Shown: positions 1-6,167 of the stretch, one piece after another
Layout of the letters: each line of letters opens with the position of its first letter
How positions within the stretch are numbered: the first letter of the stretch is position 1
NCBI GenBank assembly: GCA_030679615.1
Contig: JAUXSJ010000130.1
Location: 1 to 8,558 of the forward strand
DNA: 8,558 nt
DNA from: Parachlamydiaceae bacterium
Lineage (GTDB): Bacteria > Chlamydiota > Chlamydiia > Chlamydiales > Parachlamydiaceae
Direction of reading: 5' to 3'
Notes under the pieces: model-generated
Seen by the model: only the letters and a program-made list of their open reading frames with translations
The model's database searches: none
What the model was told of the DNA's origin: nothing
Made by a program: the position numbers and the translations under genes

Positions 1-61
1 TCGGGCGGCTGCAAAATTAGGATTAAAAACACGTTTTGTTGAACGTGTAGAACAAGTTTGA
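1..61 (+). CDS. rplP: 50S ribosomal protein L16, C-terminal end only (partial)
   Basis: Only the last 19 codons are in the window, read from base 2 and ending with TGA at 59-61. The visible end, KTRFVERVEQV, matches the usual C-terminus of bacterial L16 (typically ...KTRFVxRxE), and L16 normally sits directly before L29 in the S10 operon, as it does here. L16 binds 23S rRNA near the A-site tRNA elbow and is needed for late assembly of the 50S subunit. The stop codon overlaps the ribosome binding site of the next gene, which fits translational coupling. The start and main body lie outside the window, so nothing can be said about its length. Confidence 0.9.
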   Translation, partial: RAAAKLGLKTRFVERVEQV

Positions 62-67
62 GGAATA

Positions 68-280
68 ATGATTAAAGCCAAAGAATTAAGAGACCAAAGC
101 TTAGATGAACTACAATTGGTCTATGACGAAACTTGTAAAAAGTTATTTCAATTGAAGTGCAAAAGACGTGAAAAAAAACTTGAGCATCAAAGTGGAATAA
201 AAGATGCCAGAAAAGAAATTGCGCGTTTGCTGACAGTCATGAATGAAAAACGTCATCAAGACAAAAAACAATCGCGTTAG
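68..280 (+). CDS. rpmC: 50S ribosomal protein L29
   Basis: This 70-residue protein has the normal size of L29, a two-helix hairpin protein that sits by the exit of the ribosomal peptide tunnel, next to L23, where nascent-chain factors dock. The N-terminus (MIKAKELRDQSLDEL) is the usual 'LR..S..EL' helix start. The family signature region lies at about residues 36-57 (KKLEHQSGIKDARKEIARLL). The tail is lysine- and arginine-rich. The start is supported by GAGGA at 60-64, which overlaps the rplP stop and lies 3 bases before the ATG, a short spacing. The gene lies between L16 and S17 as in nearly all bacteria, with 6 bases to rplP and 9 to rpsQ. Confidence 0.95.
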   Translation: MIKAKELRDQSLDELQLVYDETCKKLFQLKCKRREKKLEHQSGIKDARKEIARLLTVMNEKRHQDKKQSR

Positions 281-289
281 AGGATTAAC

Positions 290-532
290 ATGGAAAAAGA
301 ATCAAGATCAAATCGCAAAGTCCAGAATGGTATCGTTGTTTCTAATAAGATGCAAAAAACTGTTGTGGTCAAAGTAAATCGTACAATTCGTCATCCATTG
401 TATGGAAAAATCGTGACGCGTAGCAAAAAGTATTATGCTCATCACGACACACCATTACAAATTGGTGATGAAGTGAAAATCATAGAAACAAGACCCCTAT
501 CTAAATTAAAAAGATGGCGTGTGGTTGCGTAG
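290..532 (+). CDS. rpsQ: 30S ribosomal protein S17
   Basis: S17 is a primary 16S rRNA binding protein with an OB fold, needed early in assembly of the 30S body. The family core is clear: GIVVSNKMQKTVVVKV at residues 14-29, the RHPLYGK stretch at 34-40, and GDEVKIIETRPLSKLKRW at 59-76. AGAGGA at 279-284, 5 bases upstream of the ATG, supports the start. At 80 residues it is slightly short: the protein stops just after KRWRVVA, whereas relatives usually carry a few more residues, but no structural element appears lost. In many bacteria S17 is the last gene of the S10 operon. Here it is followed by the widest gap in the first half of the window (533-598). Confidence 0.96.
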   Translation: MEKESRSNRKVQNGIVVSNKMQKTVVVKVNRTIRHPLYGKIVTRSKKYYAHHDTPLQIGDEVKIIETRPLSKLKRWRVVA

Positions 533-598
533 TTAATCTATGAGAGTAAAAACAGATTATCTAATTATTAGAACATTGATTGATGGAGTTTGTAAGTC

Positions 599-967
599 AT
601 GATTCAACAAGAGACAGAGCTAGAAGTTGCAGATAACTCAGGTGCAAAGCGAGTGAAGTGCTTTAAAATTTTAGGCGGTTCAAGACGTCGTTATGCCCGT
701 GTTGGAGACATTATTGTTGTTTCTATTAAAGAAGCTTCTCCAGGTGGCGTAGCCAATAAAGGAGATGTTGCCAAAGCTGTAATAATTAGAACTAAAGCTT
801 ACATTAAACGAAAAGATGGAACTAAGTTACGCTTTGATACAAACAGCTGTGTTCTGATTGATGATAAAAAAAATCCGCGCGGAACACGTATTTTTGGGCC
901 AGTAGCACGTGAAGTTCGTGATAGAGACTTTTTAAAAATATGCTCTCTAGCGCCAGAAGTGATATAA
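599..967 (+). CDS. rplN: 50S ribosomal protein L14
   Basis: L14 binds 23S rRNA at the subunit interface and forms intersubunit bridges with 16S rRNA; it also contacts L19. The 122-residue length is exactly typical. The N-terminus MIQQETELEVADNSGAK is the near-universal L14 start, GAKRVKCFKILGG lies at residues 15-27, the basic loop around 66-76 (KAYIKRKDGTK) is present, and GTRIFGPVARE lies at 95-105. GGAG at 585-588 lies 10 bases before the ATG. In Escherichia coli this gene opens the spc operon. The 66-base gap before it may mark the same boundary, but I see no convincing -35/-10 pair there. The gap also holds a 20-codon reading frame whose TGA overlaps this ATG (see findings). Confidence 0.97.
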   Translation: MIQQETELEVADNSGAKRVKCFKILGGSRRRYARVGDIIVVSIKEASPGGVANKGDVAKAVIIRTKAYIKRKDGTKLRFDTNSCVLIDDKKNPRGTRIFGPVAREVRDRDFLKICSLAPEVI

Positions 968-979
968 AAATAAGAGGCT

Positions 980-1339
980 ATGACAGACGTGGAAGAACTC
1001 AAAGTAAAATCAAAGAAAATCCGCAAAGGCGATCGTGTTGTTGCTATTGCTGGAAATGAAAGAGGAAAAATAGGAACAGTTCAATCATTTAATGGAGATA
1101 AAGTGATTGTTCAAGGTCTTAATATCCGGAAAAAACATATTAAGCGCACCCAGGAATCACAAAGTGGGAGAATTGTTGAGGTTGAACAACCAATTCATAT
1201 CTCAAATTTGAAAATTTGTGTAGAGGGTGATCAAGCTAAAAAATTAAAAATTCAAGTGAATGACCAAGGTGAACGCCATTTTGTATACAAAAATGGTGAT
1301 GAAGTAAAAATCTATCGTTCAGTTAAAAAACCTAAGTGA
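980..1339 (+). CDS. rplX: 50S ribosomal protein L24
   Basis: L24 is one of the two assembly-initiating proteins of the 50S subunit and binds the 5' end of 23S rRNA near the tunnel exit. The KOW motif is visible at about residues 13-37 (IRKGDRVVAIAGNERGKIG), followed by KVIVQGLNIRKKHIKRTQE at 41-59 and PIHISNLKI at 71-79. At 119 residues it is a little longer than most, because about 12 residues precede the KOW region. The start is uncertain: AAGAGG at 972-977 ends only 2 bases before the ATG, an unusually close spacing. An in-frame GTG at 989 lies 11 bases after the same AAGAGG and would remove three residues. I keep ATG because rplQ in this window shows the same close spacing at a certain start. 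Confidence 0.94.
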   Translation: MTDVEELKVKSKKIRKGDRVVAIAGNERGKIGTVQSFNGDKVIVQGLNIRKKHIKRTQESQSGRIVEVEQPIHISNLKICVEGDQAKKLKIQVNDQGERHFVYKNGDEVKIYRSVKKPK

Positions 1340-1347
1340 GTTGAATA

Positions 1348-1905
1348 ATGTCTAGTTTAAAGAAAAGATATCATTCTGAGATTAAACAGGAACTTCAAAA
1401 GAAATTTGGATATGTAAATCCAATGCAAATTCCTGGCTTGGTCAAAGTTGTCATCAATATGGGGATAGCTGAAGCATCGAAAGATAAGAATTCTATTCAG
1501 GATTGTATTAAAGAAATGACGATGTTATCTGGGCAAAAACCTATTATCACGAAAGCGAAAAAGGCGATTTCAAATTTTAAACTACGTGAAAAACAACCCA
1601 TAGGGATTAAAGTAACTCTACGTGGTCTAAGAATGCTTGATTTTGTAGATCGATTTACAAGAATTGTTTGCCCTCGTATTCGCGATTTTAGAGGTTTTTC
1701 TTCTAAATGCGATGGACAAGGAAATTATTCTCTTGGATTGGAAGATCAACAAATTTTTCCTGAAATCAATCTAGATCAAGTGAAAAGAACACAAGGAATG
1801 CACATTACCTTCGTAACGACCGCTAAAACTGATGAAGAGTGTGTAGAATTATTAAGGTTGTTAGGCATTCCATTTAAAAATTTACCGATTGTGGTAGCAG
1901 CTTAA
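1348..1905 (+). CDS. rplE: 50S ribosomal protein L5
   Basis: L5 binds 5S rRNA and helix 84 of 23S rRNA in the central protuberance and contacts P-site tRNA and S13 across the subunit interface. Family blocks in order: MQIPGLVKVVINMGIAEA at 26-43, SGQKPIITKAKKAISNFKLR at 61-80, IGIKVTLRG at 85-93, RIRDFRG at 110-116, GNYSLGL at 125-131, QIFPEI at 135-140 and GMHITFVTTA at 150-159. The 185-residue length is normal. The ribosome binding site is weak (no clear GGAG in the 8 bases after the rplX stop), so translation may depend on coupling to rplX. Only 14 bases separate it from rpsH. rpsN (S14), which usually follows rplE, is not here. Confidence 0.97.
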   Translation: MSSLKKRYHSEIKQELQKKFGYVNPMQIPGLVKVVINMGIAEASKDKNSIQDCIKEMTMLSGQKPIITKAKKAISNFKLREKQPIGIKVTLRGLRMLDFVDRFTRIVCPRIRDFRGFSSKCDGQGNYSLGLEDQQIFPEINLDQVKRTQGMHITFVTTAKTDEECVELLRLLGIPFKNLPIVVAA

Positions 1906-1919
1906 TAGGAGAAGGAATT

Positions 1920-2321
1920 ATGGCAGTCAATGACCCAGTAGCCGATTTCCTCACAAGGATTCGCAATTCAATTGAAGCTCAACATCGATTTGTTGATATT
2001 GATTGGAGCAAAATGAAGCAAACACTTGCTGAGATTCTAAGGGATCAAGGTTTTATTGAAAATTTTCTTGTGAAAGTTGATGAAAATCAAAGAGGAACAA
2101 TTAGAATTTTCTTAAAATATACGAAAACTCGTCGTCCTGTCATTCAAGGATTGAAAAGGATTTCAAAACCAGGTTTACGTAAATATGTAAAACATGATGA
2201 AATCCCAAGCTTTTATGGAAATATGGGACTCTCTATTGTTTCAACTTCTCAAGGGGTAATGCCTGGTAAGAAAGCGAAAGAGATTGGAATTGGTGGCGAA
2301 ATCCTGTGTTTGGTTTGGTAA
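1920..2321 (+). CDS. rpsH: 30S ribosomal protein S8
   Basis: S8 binds helix 21 of 16S rRNA and organises the central domain of the 30S subunit. The protein starts with the typical DPVADFLTRIRNS at residues 5-17 and carries the RNA-binding S8 signature GLSIVSTSQGVMPGKKAKE at 103-121, with the key STS at 108-110, followed by the usual GGEILCLVW end. Its 133-residue length is standard. AGGAG at 1907-1911 and AAGGA at 1912-1916 give a strong binding site, part of it in the rplE-rpsH gap. In E. coli, S8 represses the spc operon by binding mRNA at the rplE start; I could not recognise an equivalent helix-21 mimic near 1348, so that feedback is unproven here. Confidence 0.97.
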   Translation: MAVNDPVADFLTRIRNSIEAQHRFVDIDWSKMKQTLAEILRDQGFIENFLVKVDENQRGTIRIFLKYTKTRRPVIQGLKRISKPGLRKYVKHDEIPSFYGNMGLSIVSTSQGVMPGKKAKEIGIGGEILCLVW

Positions 2322-2340
2322 GAGATAGGAGAAAACGATA

Positions 2341-2886
2341 ATGGCTCGTAAAGGAAAACTCCCTGTTCCTCTCCCTAAAGGTGTAGAGGTAAATATAACA
2401 GAGACAAATATATCAGTAAAAGGTCCTAAAGGAACTTTGAACCAAAAAATTGTCCCTGGAATTCAGGTTACAACAGAAAATGATCAGTTGTTAGTTTCAT
2501 TAATTGATGAAAAATCAGACCTAGAACATTTTCAAGGTTTGTACCGTACACTGATTTTAAACATGGTACTTGGTACAACTCAAGGTTTTGAAAAACGCCT
2601 TGAAATGATTGGTGTTGGTTACCGTGCATCTGTTCAAGGTAATCTATTAGATTTATTGATAGGATTTTCACATCCAACTAAACTACCAATTCCTCAAGGA
2701 CTTGATGTTAAAGTGGAAAAAAATACACTCATCATTATTTCTGGTTTTGATAAGCATCTTGTAGGACAATTTGCAGCTACAATACGTAGTAAAAAACCGC
2801 CTGAACCTTATCAAGGTAAAGGGATTCGCTATGTTGGTGAATATGTACGTAAAAAAGCAGGTAAGTCTGCGGCTGCTAAGAAGTAA
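2341..2886 (+). CDS. rplF: 50S ribosomal protein L6
   Basis: L6 has two similar alpha/beta domains and binds the sarcin-ricin region of 23S rRNA near the factor-binding site. The start MARKGKLPVPLPKGVEV is typical; the first domain covers roughly residues 1-82 and the second 83-175. GVGYRA lies at 91-96, and the C-terminal family signature PEPYQGKGIRYVGEYVRKKA lies at 154-173, followed by an alanine/lysine tail. The 181-residue length is normal. AGGAG at 2327-2331 lies 9 bases before the ATG, in the 19-base gap after rpsH. L6 following S8 and preceding L18 is the universal spc order. Confidence 0.97.
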   Translation: MARKGKLPVPLPKGVEVNITETNISVKGPKGTLNQKIVPGIQVTTENDQLLVSLIDEKSDLEHFQGLYRTLILNMVLGTTQGFEKRLEMIGVGYRASVQGNLLDLLIGFSHPTKLPIPQGLDVKVEKNTLIIISGFDKHLVGQFAATIRSKKPPEPYQGKGIRYVGEYVRKKAGKSAAAKK

Positions 2887-2903
2887 TCAGTGAAGGATTT
2901 AGT

Positions 2904-3275
2904 ATGATCAATCAAATACAAAAAAAGCATCAATTACGACTTAAGCGCGGATTGAGAGTAAGAAAAAAACTACAAGGTACTAGCACAAAGCCTCGTCTTT
3001 GTGTCCTAAAGAGTAATGCTCATATTCACGTTCAATTGATTAATGATGAAATAGGCCATACAATTGGTTCTGTCTCTACTTACTCAAAAGAATTTAAGAA
3101 CACTGAGTTCAACAAAAAAAATAAAGCGTCTGCTCATCGTTTAGGTGAAGCAATTGCGGAAATCGCAAAAAAGAATGATATTACAGAAGTGGTATTTGAT
3201 CGTGGAAGCGCTCAATACGGAGGCGTTCTTGCAGCGTTAGCTGATGCAGCACGTGCTTCTGGACTTAAATTCTAA
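2904..3275 (+). CDS. rplR: 50S ribosomal protein L18
   Basis: L18 binds 5S rRNA with L5 and joins it to 23S rRNA in the central protuberance. The N-terminal arginine/lysine-rich segment (residues 8-25) precedes the core PRLCVLKSNAHIHVQLI at 30-46, and the diagnostic C-terminal pattern is present: VVFDRG at 96-101, then ALADAARASGLKF at 111-123. In the middle of that signature most bacteria have FDRGGYxYHGRV; here it reads FDRGSAQYGGVL, so the usual YHGR is altered although spacing is kept. The 123-residue length is normal. AAGGA at 2893-2897 lies 6 bases before the ATG. It is separated from rpsE by 30 bases. Confidence 0.96.
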   Translation: MINQIQKKHQLRLKRGLRVRKKLQGTSTKPRLCVLKSNAHIHVQLINDEIGHTIGSVSTYSKEFKNTEFNKKNKASAHRLGEAIAEIAKKNDITEVVFDRGSAQYGGVLAALADAARASGLKF

Positions 3276-3305
3276 AAGATTTGGAAAAAAGGAATAAGGC
3301 GAGTC

Positions 3306-3806
3306 ATGGCAAAACAAAGTGAGTCTCCAAAAAAAGAAAAAGATGATGAGCTTACTGTTAAAGTAATGTATATCAATCGTTGCTCCAAAGTGGTAAAAGG
3401 GGGACGTAAATTTAGCTTTTCAGCACTTATTGTCGTTGGAAATGGTAAAGGGAAAGTTGGTTGCGGATTTGGTAAAGGAAATGAATTGACCGATGCTATC
3501 AGCAAAGGTGAAGATGCTGCCAGAAAAAACATTATTACATGTGCTTTTGAAGGAACAACAATTCCTTATGAAATGACTTCACGTTGTGATGGCGCAACTT
3601 TGTTATTTAAACCTGCTCCTCCGGGAACAGGAATTATTGCCGGCACAAAACCTGGTGCTGTACTTGAATTGGCTGGATACAAAGATGTCATGATTAAAAA
3701 TTTAGGTGCAAGAAATCCTGTTAATCAAGTTTATGCAGCTTTCAAAGCTTTAAAACAATTTATCCCTCGTGAAGAAGTGATGCAGATGAGAGGAACAAAT
3801 AAATAA
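3306..3806 (+). CDS. rpsE: 30S ribosomal protein S5
   Basis: S5 lies at the mRNA entry channel beside S4 and S3 and influences decoding fidelity and mRNA unwinding. The double-stranded RNA-binding-like N domain contains VVKGGRKFSFSALIVVGNGK at residues 29-48 and GKVGCGFGKGNE at 49-60. The C domain has PPGTGIIAG at 105-113 followed by LGARNPVNQV at 133-142. It has 166 residues, as expected, with a variable acidic/basic N-terminal tail. TAAGG at 3295-3299 lies 6 bases before the ATG. Its TAA stop shares one base with the rplO ATG, and the binding site for rplO lies inside its last codons. The partner S4 gene (rpsD) is not in this cluster. Confidence 0.97.
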   Translation: MAKQSESPKKEKDDELTVKVMYINRCSKVVKGGRKFSFSALIVVGNGKGKVGCGFGKGNELTDAISKGEDAARKNIITCAFEGTTIPYEMTSRCDGATLLFKPAPPGTGIIAGTKPGAVLELAGYKDVMIKNLGARNPVNQVYAAFKALKQFIPREEVMQMRGTNK

Positions 3807-3808
3807 TG
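3788..3808 (+). promoter_or_regulatory. Ribosome binding site of rplO inside the end of rpsE (TAATG overlap)
   Basis: GAGAGGA at 3788-3794 lies within the last codons of rpsE, 11 bases before the rplO ATG. The rpsE stop TAA (3804-3806) and the rplO start ATG (3806-3808) share one base. This arrangement is typical of translational coupling, where a ribosome finishing S5 re-initiates on L15. It also shows directly that no rpmD (L30) gene lies between the two, unlike in E. coli. Confidence 0.75.
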
Positions 3809-4261
3809 TTTACTTTAAATTCATTAAAGAATGTCACTAGACCCTACAAAGCTCGTAAAAGAGTAGGTAGAGGACTAGGTTCAAAATTAGGTAAAACGTG
3901 CGGACGCGGTGAAAAAGGCCGTGGTTCACGTGCTGGTAAAAAAATGCGTTATGGTAAAGAGGGTGGTAACATGCCTCTCTTTATGAAACTTCCTATTAGA
4001 GGATTTAATAACGCACGTTTTCGCCGTGAAATGGATGTTGTTAATTTAGAACAACTCGATTTCATGTTTCAAGATGGTGAAACTGTTACTGTTGATTCAC
4101 TTAGAGAAAAAGGTTTTATTAGCGGACCTTCTTATGGCGTAAAGCTATTAGGTAAAGGTGAGTTAACAAAGAAATTAAAAATTCATGTTCAGGCGATTTC
4201 TGACTCAGCAAAAGAAAAACTAACGAATCAGAAGCTAGACTTTAAAATTGAAAGAATGTAG
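3806..4261 (+). CDS. rplO: 50S ribosomal protein L15
   Basis: L15 is a late-assembly 50S protein whose extended N-terminal arm threads into 23S rRNA. The glycine- and basic-rich arm is obvious: KRVGRGLGSKLGKTCGRGEK at residues 18-37 and SRAGKK at 41-46, then GGNMPLFMKLPIRGF at 53-67. The globular C-terminal domain carries the L15 signature at about 112-139 (VKLLGKGELTKKLKIHVQ, then ISDSAKEKL). The 151-residue length is typical. The start overlaps the rpsE stop by one base and uses a binding site inside rpsE. L30 normally separates S5 from L15 in many bacteria but is missing. The stop codon TAG forms part of a hairpin that follows. Confidence 0.97.
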   Translation: MFTLNSLKNVTRPYKARKRVGRGLGSKLGKTCGRGEKGRGSRAGKKMRYGKEGGNMPLFMKLPIRGFNNARFRREMDVVNLEQLDFMFQDGETVTVDSLREKGFISGPSYGVKLLGKGELTKKLKIHVQAISDSAKEKLTNQKLDFKIERM

Positions 4262-4286
4262 TCATTTATTTTTATTATAAATGACT
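4260..4286 (+). terminator. Perfect 10-bp hairpin at the rplO stop codon; possible weak terminator, attenuator or processing site
   Basis: AGTCATTTAT at 4260-4269 and ATAAATGACT at 4277-4286 are exact reverse complements around a 7-base loop (TTTTATT). The stem begins inside the rplO stop codon. It is AT-rich (three G/C pairs in ten), and only a short T-run (4303-4307) lies 17 bases beyond it, so it is a poor classical terminator. It could thin transcription before secY, protect the 3' end of the ribosomal message, or mark a cleavage site. The structure is visible in the sequence; its role is inferred. Confidence 0.45.
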
Positions 4287-4346
4287 CTTCTTGCTGACTA
4301 AGTTTTTATAAATTGACCAAGCAACCTATAACCAGATAGTATAGAG

Positions 4347-5717
4347 ATGCTGAACGGACTAAAACGTGTATTTCAAATTCCTGAATTGAAGTCGAGAATT
4401 GTATTGACTCTTTTCCTCTTGGCTGTTTGTAGAATGGGAAGCTACATTCCTGTTCCGGGTATAAATGGAGAAATTGCAGTCAGTTTTTTTAGGCATGCTA
4501 CTGGAGCAAGTCAAAACTTATTCCAGATGGTTGATATATTTTCTGGGGGAGCTTTCTCTCAGATGACAGTATTTGCGCTTAGTGTAACACCCTATATTTC
4601 TGCTTCAATTATTATGCAGTTATTAGTTGCATTAATGCCTGGTTTGCAAAGAGAAGTTCGTGAAAATGGTGATGCGGGAAAAAGAAAAATTAATCGTTGG
4701 ACTCGATTTTTAACGATTGCTTTATCTTTTATTCAATCTGCTTTTTTTGCAAAATATGCTCTTCAAATAAGTCTTCAGCGTCCTGGTATTATCGCTGGAG
4801 AATTGCTGGATATTACAGCTTTTGGAGTGCCTTGGTTATTTTATATCATTACAGTCGCCACAATGACTACAGGAACAATGTTTTTAATGTGGGTGGGTGA
4901 GCAAATAACAGAACGAGGCATAGGGAATGGTATTAGTTTGATTATCTGCTTAGGCATATTATCTCAAATACCAACAGCGTTAGGGTTAATTTTGCAGCAA
5001 CTGAATTTGGACTCACAACAAGCTGGACAAATGAATATGTCATCAGTCTTGGTTTTAGCTGGAGTTTTTGTTGCGGTTACAATTGCAACAATATTAGTGA
5101 TTCAGGGGCATCGAAGAATACCATTGCAGCATGCTAGAAGGGTTGTTGGACGTAAAGAAGTTCAAGGAGGAACATCGTATCTTCCATTGAAAATCAATTA
5201 TGCAGGTGTTATTCCGGTTATTTTTGCTTCTTCATTGCTTATGTTTCCTGCTACTCTAGGAGCTTTTGTAGGTAGAGGAAATTGGTTAGGAGAAGTCGCA
5301 AACTGGTTGTCACCTGGAAGTACATTATACATGATTTTCTTTGTCATGTTAATTATCTTCTTCACTTACTTTTGGACAGCTACGCAATTTAGACCAGATC
5401 AAATTGCATCTGATATGAAAAAGAATGGAGCGTTTATTCCTGGAATAAGACAAGGTAAACCTACTCAAGACTATTTAGAGTCCACTATGAATCGGATTAC
5501 TTTTCTTGGGGCAGTTTTCTTAGCATTGATCGCAATTTTGCCTTCAATGATTAGCAGACTTCTTGGAGTACCACAAACAATTAGCTACTTTTTTGGCGGG
5601 ACAGCCCTGCTCATTTTAGTTGGAGTTGTTTTGGATACCATGAAACAAATAGATTCTCATTTGCTGACTAAGCGCTATGATGGCTTTATGAAAAAAGGTC
5701 GCGAAAGAGGAAGATAA
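4347..5717 (+). CDS. secY: Protein translocase subunit SecY
   Basis: SecY is the channel-forming subunit of the SecYEG translocon in the cytoplasmic membrane; it passes unfolded preproteins outward with SecA and inserts membrane proteins. The 456-residue length and about ten hydrophobic segments fit. TM1 covers about residues 16-36 and is followed by IPVPGINGE (34-42). SecY signature 1 / plug region GGAFSQMTVFALSVTPYIS lies at 67-85, and signature 2 WVGEQITERGIGNGISLII at 182-200. Cytosolic loop RRIPLQHARRVVGRK is at 256-270, NYAGVIPVIFASSL at 284-297, the SecA-contacting loop TATQFRPDQIASDMKKNG at 354-371, and FIPGIRQGKPT at 373-383. The start is supported by similarity to chlamydial SecY N-termini as remembered, although no well-spaced Shine-Dalgarno is present (AGAG abuts the ATG). 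It sits 85 bases after rplO and 73 before rpsM; adk, map, infA and rpmJ do not follow. Confidence 0.97.
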   Translation: MLNGLKRVFQIPELKSRIVLTLFLLAVCRMGSYIPVPGINGEIAVSFFRHATGASQNLFQMVDIFSGGAFSQMTVFALSVTPYISASIIMQLLVALMPGLQREVRENGDAGKRKINRWTRFLTIALSFIQSAFFAKYALQISLQRPGIIAGELLDITAFGVPWLFYIITVATMTTGTMFLMWVGEQITERGIGNGISLIICLGILSQIPTALGLILQQLNLDSQQAGQMNMSSVLVLAGVFVAVTIATILVIQGHRRIPLQHARRVVGRKEVQGGTSYLPLKINYAGVIPVIFASSLLMFPATLGAFVGRGNWLGEVANWLSPGSTLYMIFFVMLIIFFTYFWTATQFRPDQIASDMKKNGAFIPGIRQGKPTQDYLESTMNRITFLGAVFLALIAILPSMISRLLGVPQTISYFFGGTALLILVGVVLDTMKQIDSHLLTKRYDGFMKKGRERGR

Positions 5718-5725
5718 TTTTAGAG

Positions 5726-5754
5726 TTGAAATTAATCAAAGTGTCGTATAGAAT
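5726..5754 (+). promoter_or_regulatory. Predicted sigma70-type promoter upstream of rpsM (alpha operon)
   Basis: TTGAAA at 5726-5731 (5 of 6 matches to TTGACA) and TAGAAT at 5749-5754 (5 of 6 to TATAAT) are separated by the ideal 17 bases. Transcription would start near 5761, leaving a leader of about 30 bases before the rpsM ATG. It lies in the 73-base gap between secY and rpsM. The main chlamydial sigma factor (sigma66) recognises sigma70-like elements, so this would drive rpsM-rpsK-rpoA-rplQ separately from the upstream genes. It is predicted from sequence only. Confidence 0.5.
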
Positions 5755-5790
5755 TTAAAGTTCGTTTTTGGAAAAAATTAGGAGTGTTAA

Positions 5791-6159
5791 ATGCCTAACA
5801 TTTTAGGTATCGCTATACCGGATAATAAAAGATTAGAAATTAGTTTGACTTATCTCTTCGGCATAGGTCGAGTATTATCTAACGAAATCATCGCAAAATT
5901 AGGATTAGATCCCGATATGCGTGCACATAAGCTCACGTCAGATGATATTGCTCGTATCAACGGATTATTGCAATCTGAGTATATTGTTGAAGGGGATCTA
6001 CGTAGACAAGTACAAAATAACATTAAGCGGCTAATCAGTATTCATTCTTACCGTGGATTGCGTCACCGTCAAGGTTTACCAGTACGGGGACAAAGAACGA
6101 AGACAAATTCACGTACACGTAAAGGTAGACGTAAAACAGTCGCAAATAAGAAAAAATAA
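5791..6159 (+). CDS. rpsM: 30S ribosomal protein S13
   Basis: S13 lies in the head of the 30S subunit, contacts P-site tRNA with its C-terminal tail, and bridges to L5 of the large subunit. Recognisable elements are the start MPNILGIAIPDNKRLEISL, the YLFGIGRVLS turn at residues 21-30, VEGDLRR at 66-72, and the basic tail RGLRHRQGLPVRGQRTKTNS at 88-107 with RTRKGRRKT at 108-116 and a final lysine run. The 122-residue length is standard. AGGAG at 5780-5784 lies 6 bases before the ATG. In E. coli this gene leads the alpha operon and its mRNA leader is bound by S4; here the S4 gene is absent and the predicted leader is short, so that feedback is doubtful. Confidence 0.97.
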   Translation: MPNILGIAIPDNKRLEISLTYLFGIGRVLSNEIIAKLGLDPDMRAHKLTSDDIARINGLLQSEYIVEGDLRRQVQNNIKRLISIHSYRGLRHRQGLPVRGQRTKTNSRTRKGRRKTVANKKK

Positions 6160-6167
6160 GTGTAATT

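Noticed and set aside
799..1026. 75-codon minus-strand frame across rplN and rplX
   Set aside because: It is antisense to two certain ribosomal protein genes, low in complexity (serine/phenylalanine-rich) and resembles no family.
2468..2677. 69-codon minus-strand frame within rplF
   Set aside because: It is antisense to L6, whose conserved motifs explain the sequence fully.
3272..3532. 86-codon minus-strand frame over the rpsE start
   Set aside because: It is antisense to S5; the composition is that expected from the reverse of lysine/glycine-rich coding sequence.
4291..4302. 12-base repeat TTGCTGACTAAG, also present at 5661-5672 in secY
   Set aside because: A few exact 12-base matches are expected by chance in about 8.5 kb, and the two sites share no context.
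4697..4900. 67-codon plus-strand frame inside secY
   Set aside because: It is an out-of-frame shadow of SecY membrane segments, which creates a spurious aromatic- and cysteine-rich peptide.
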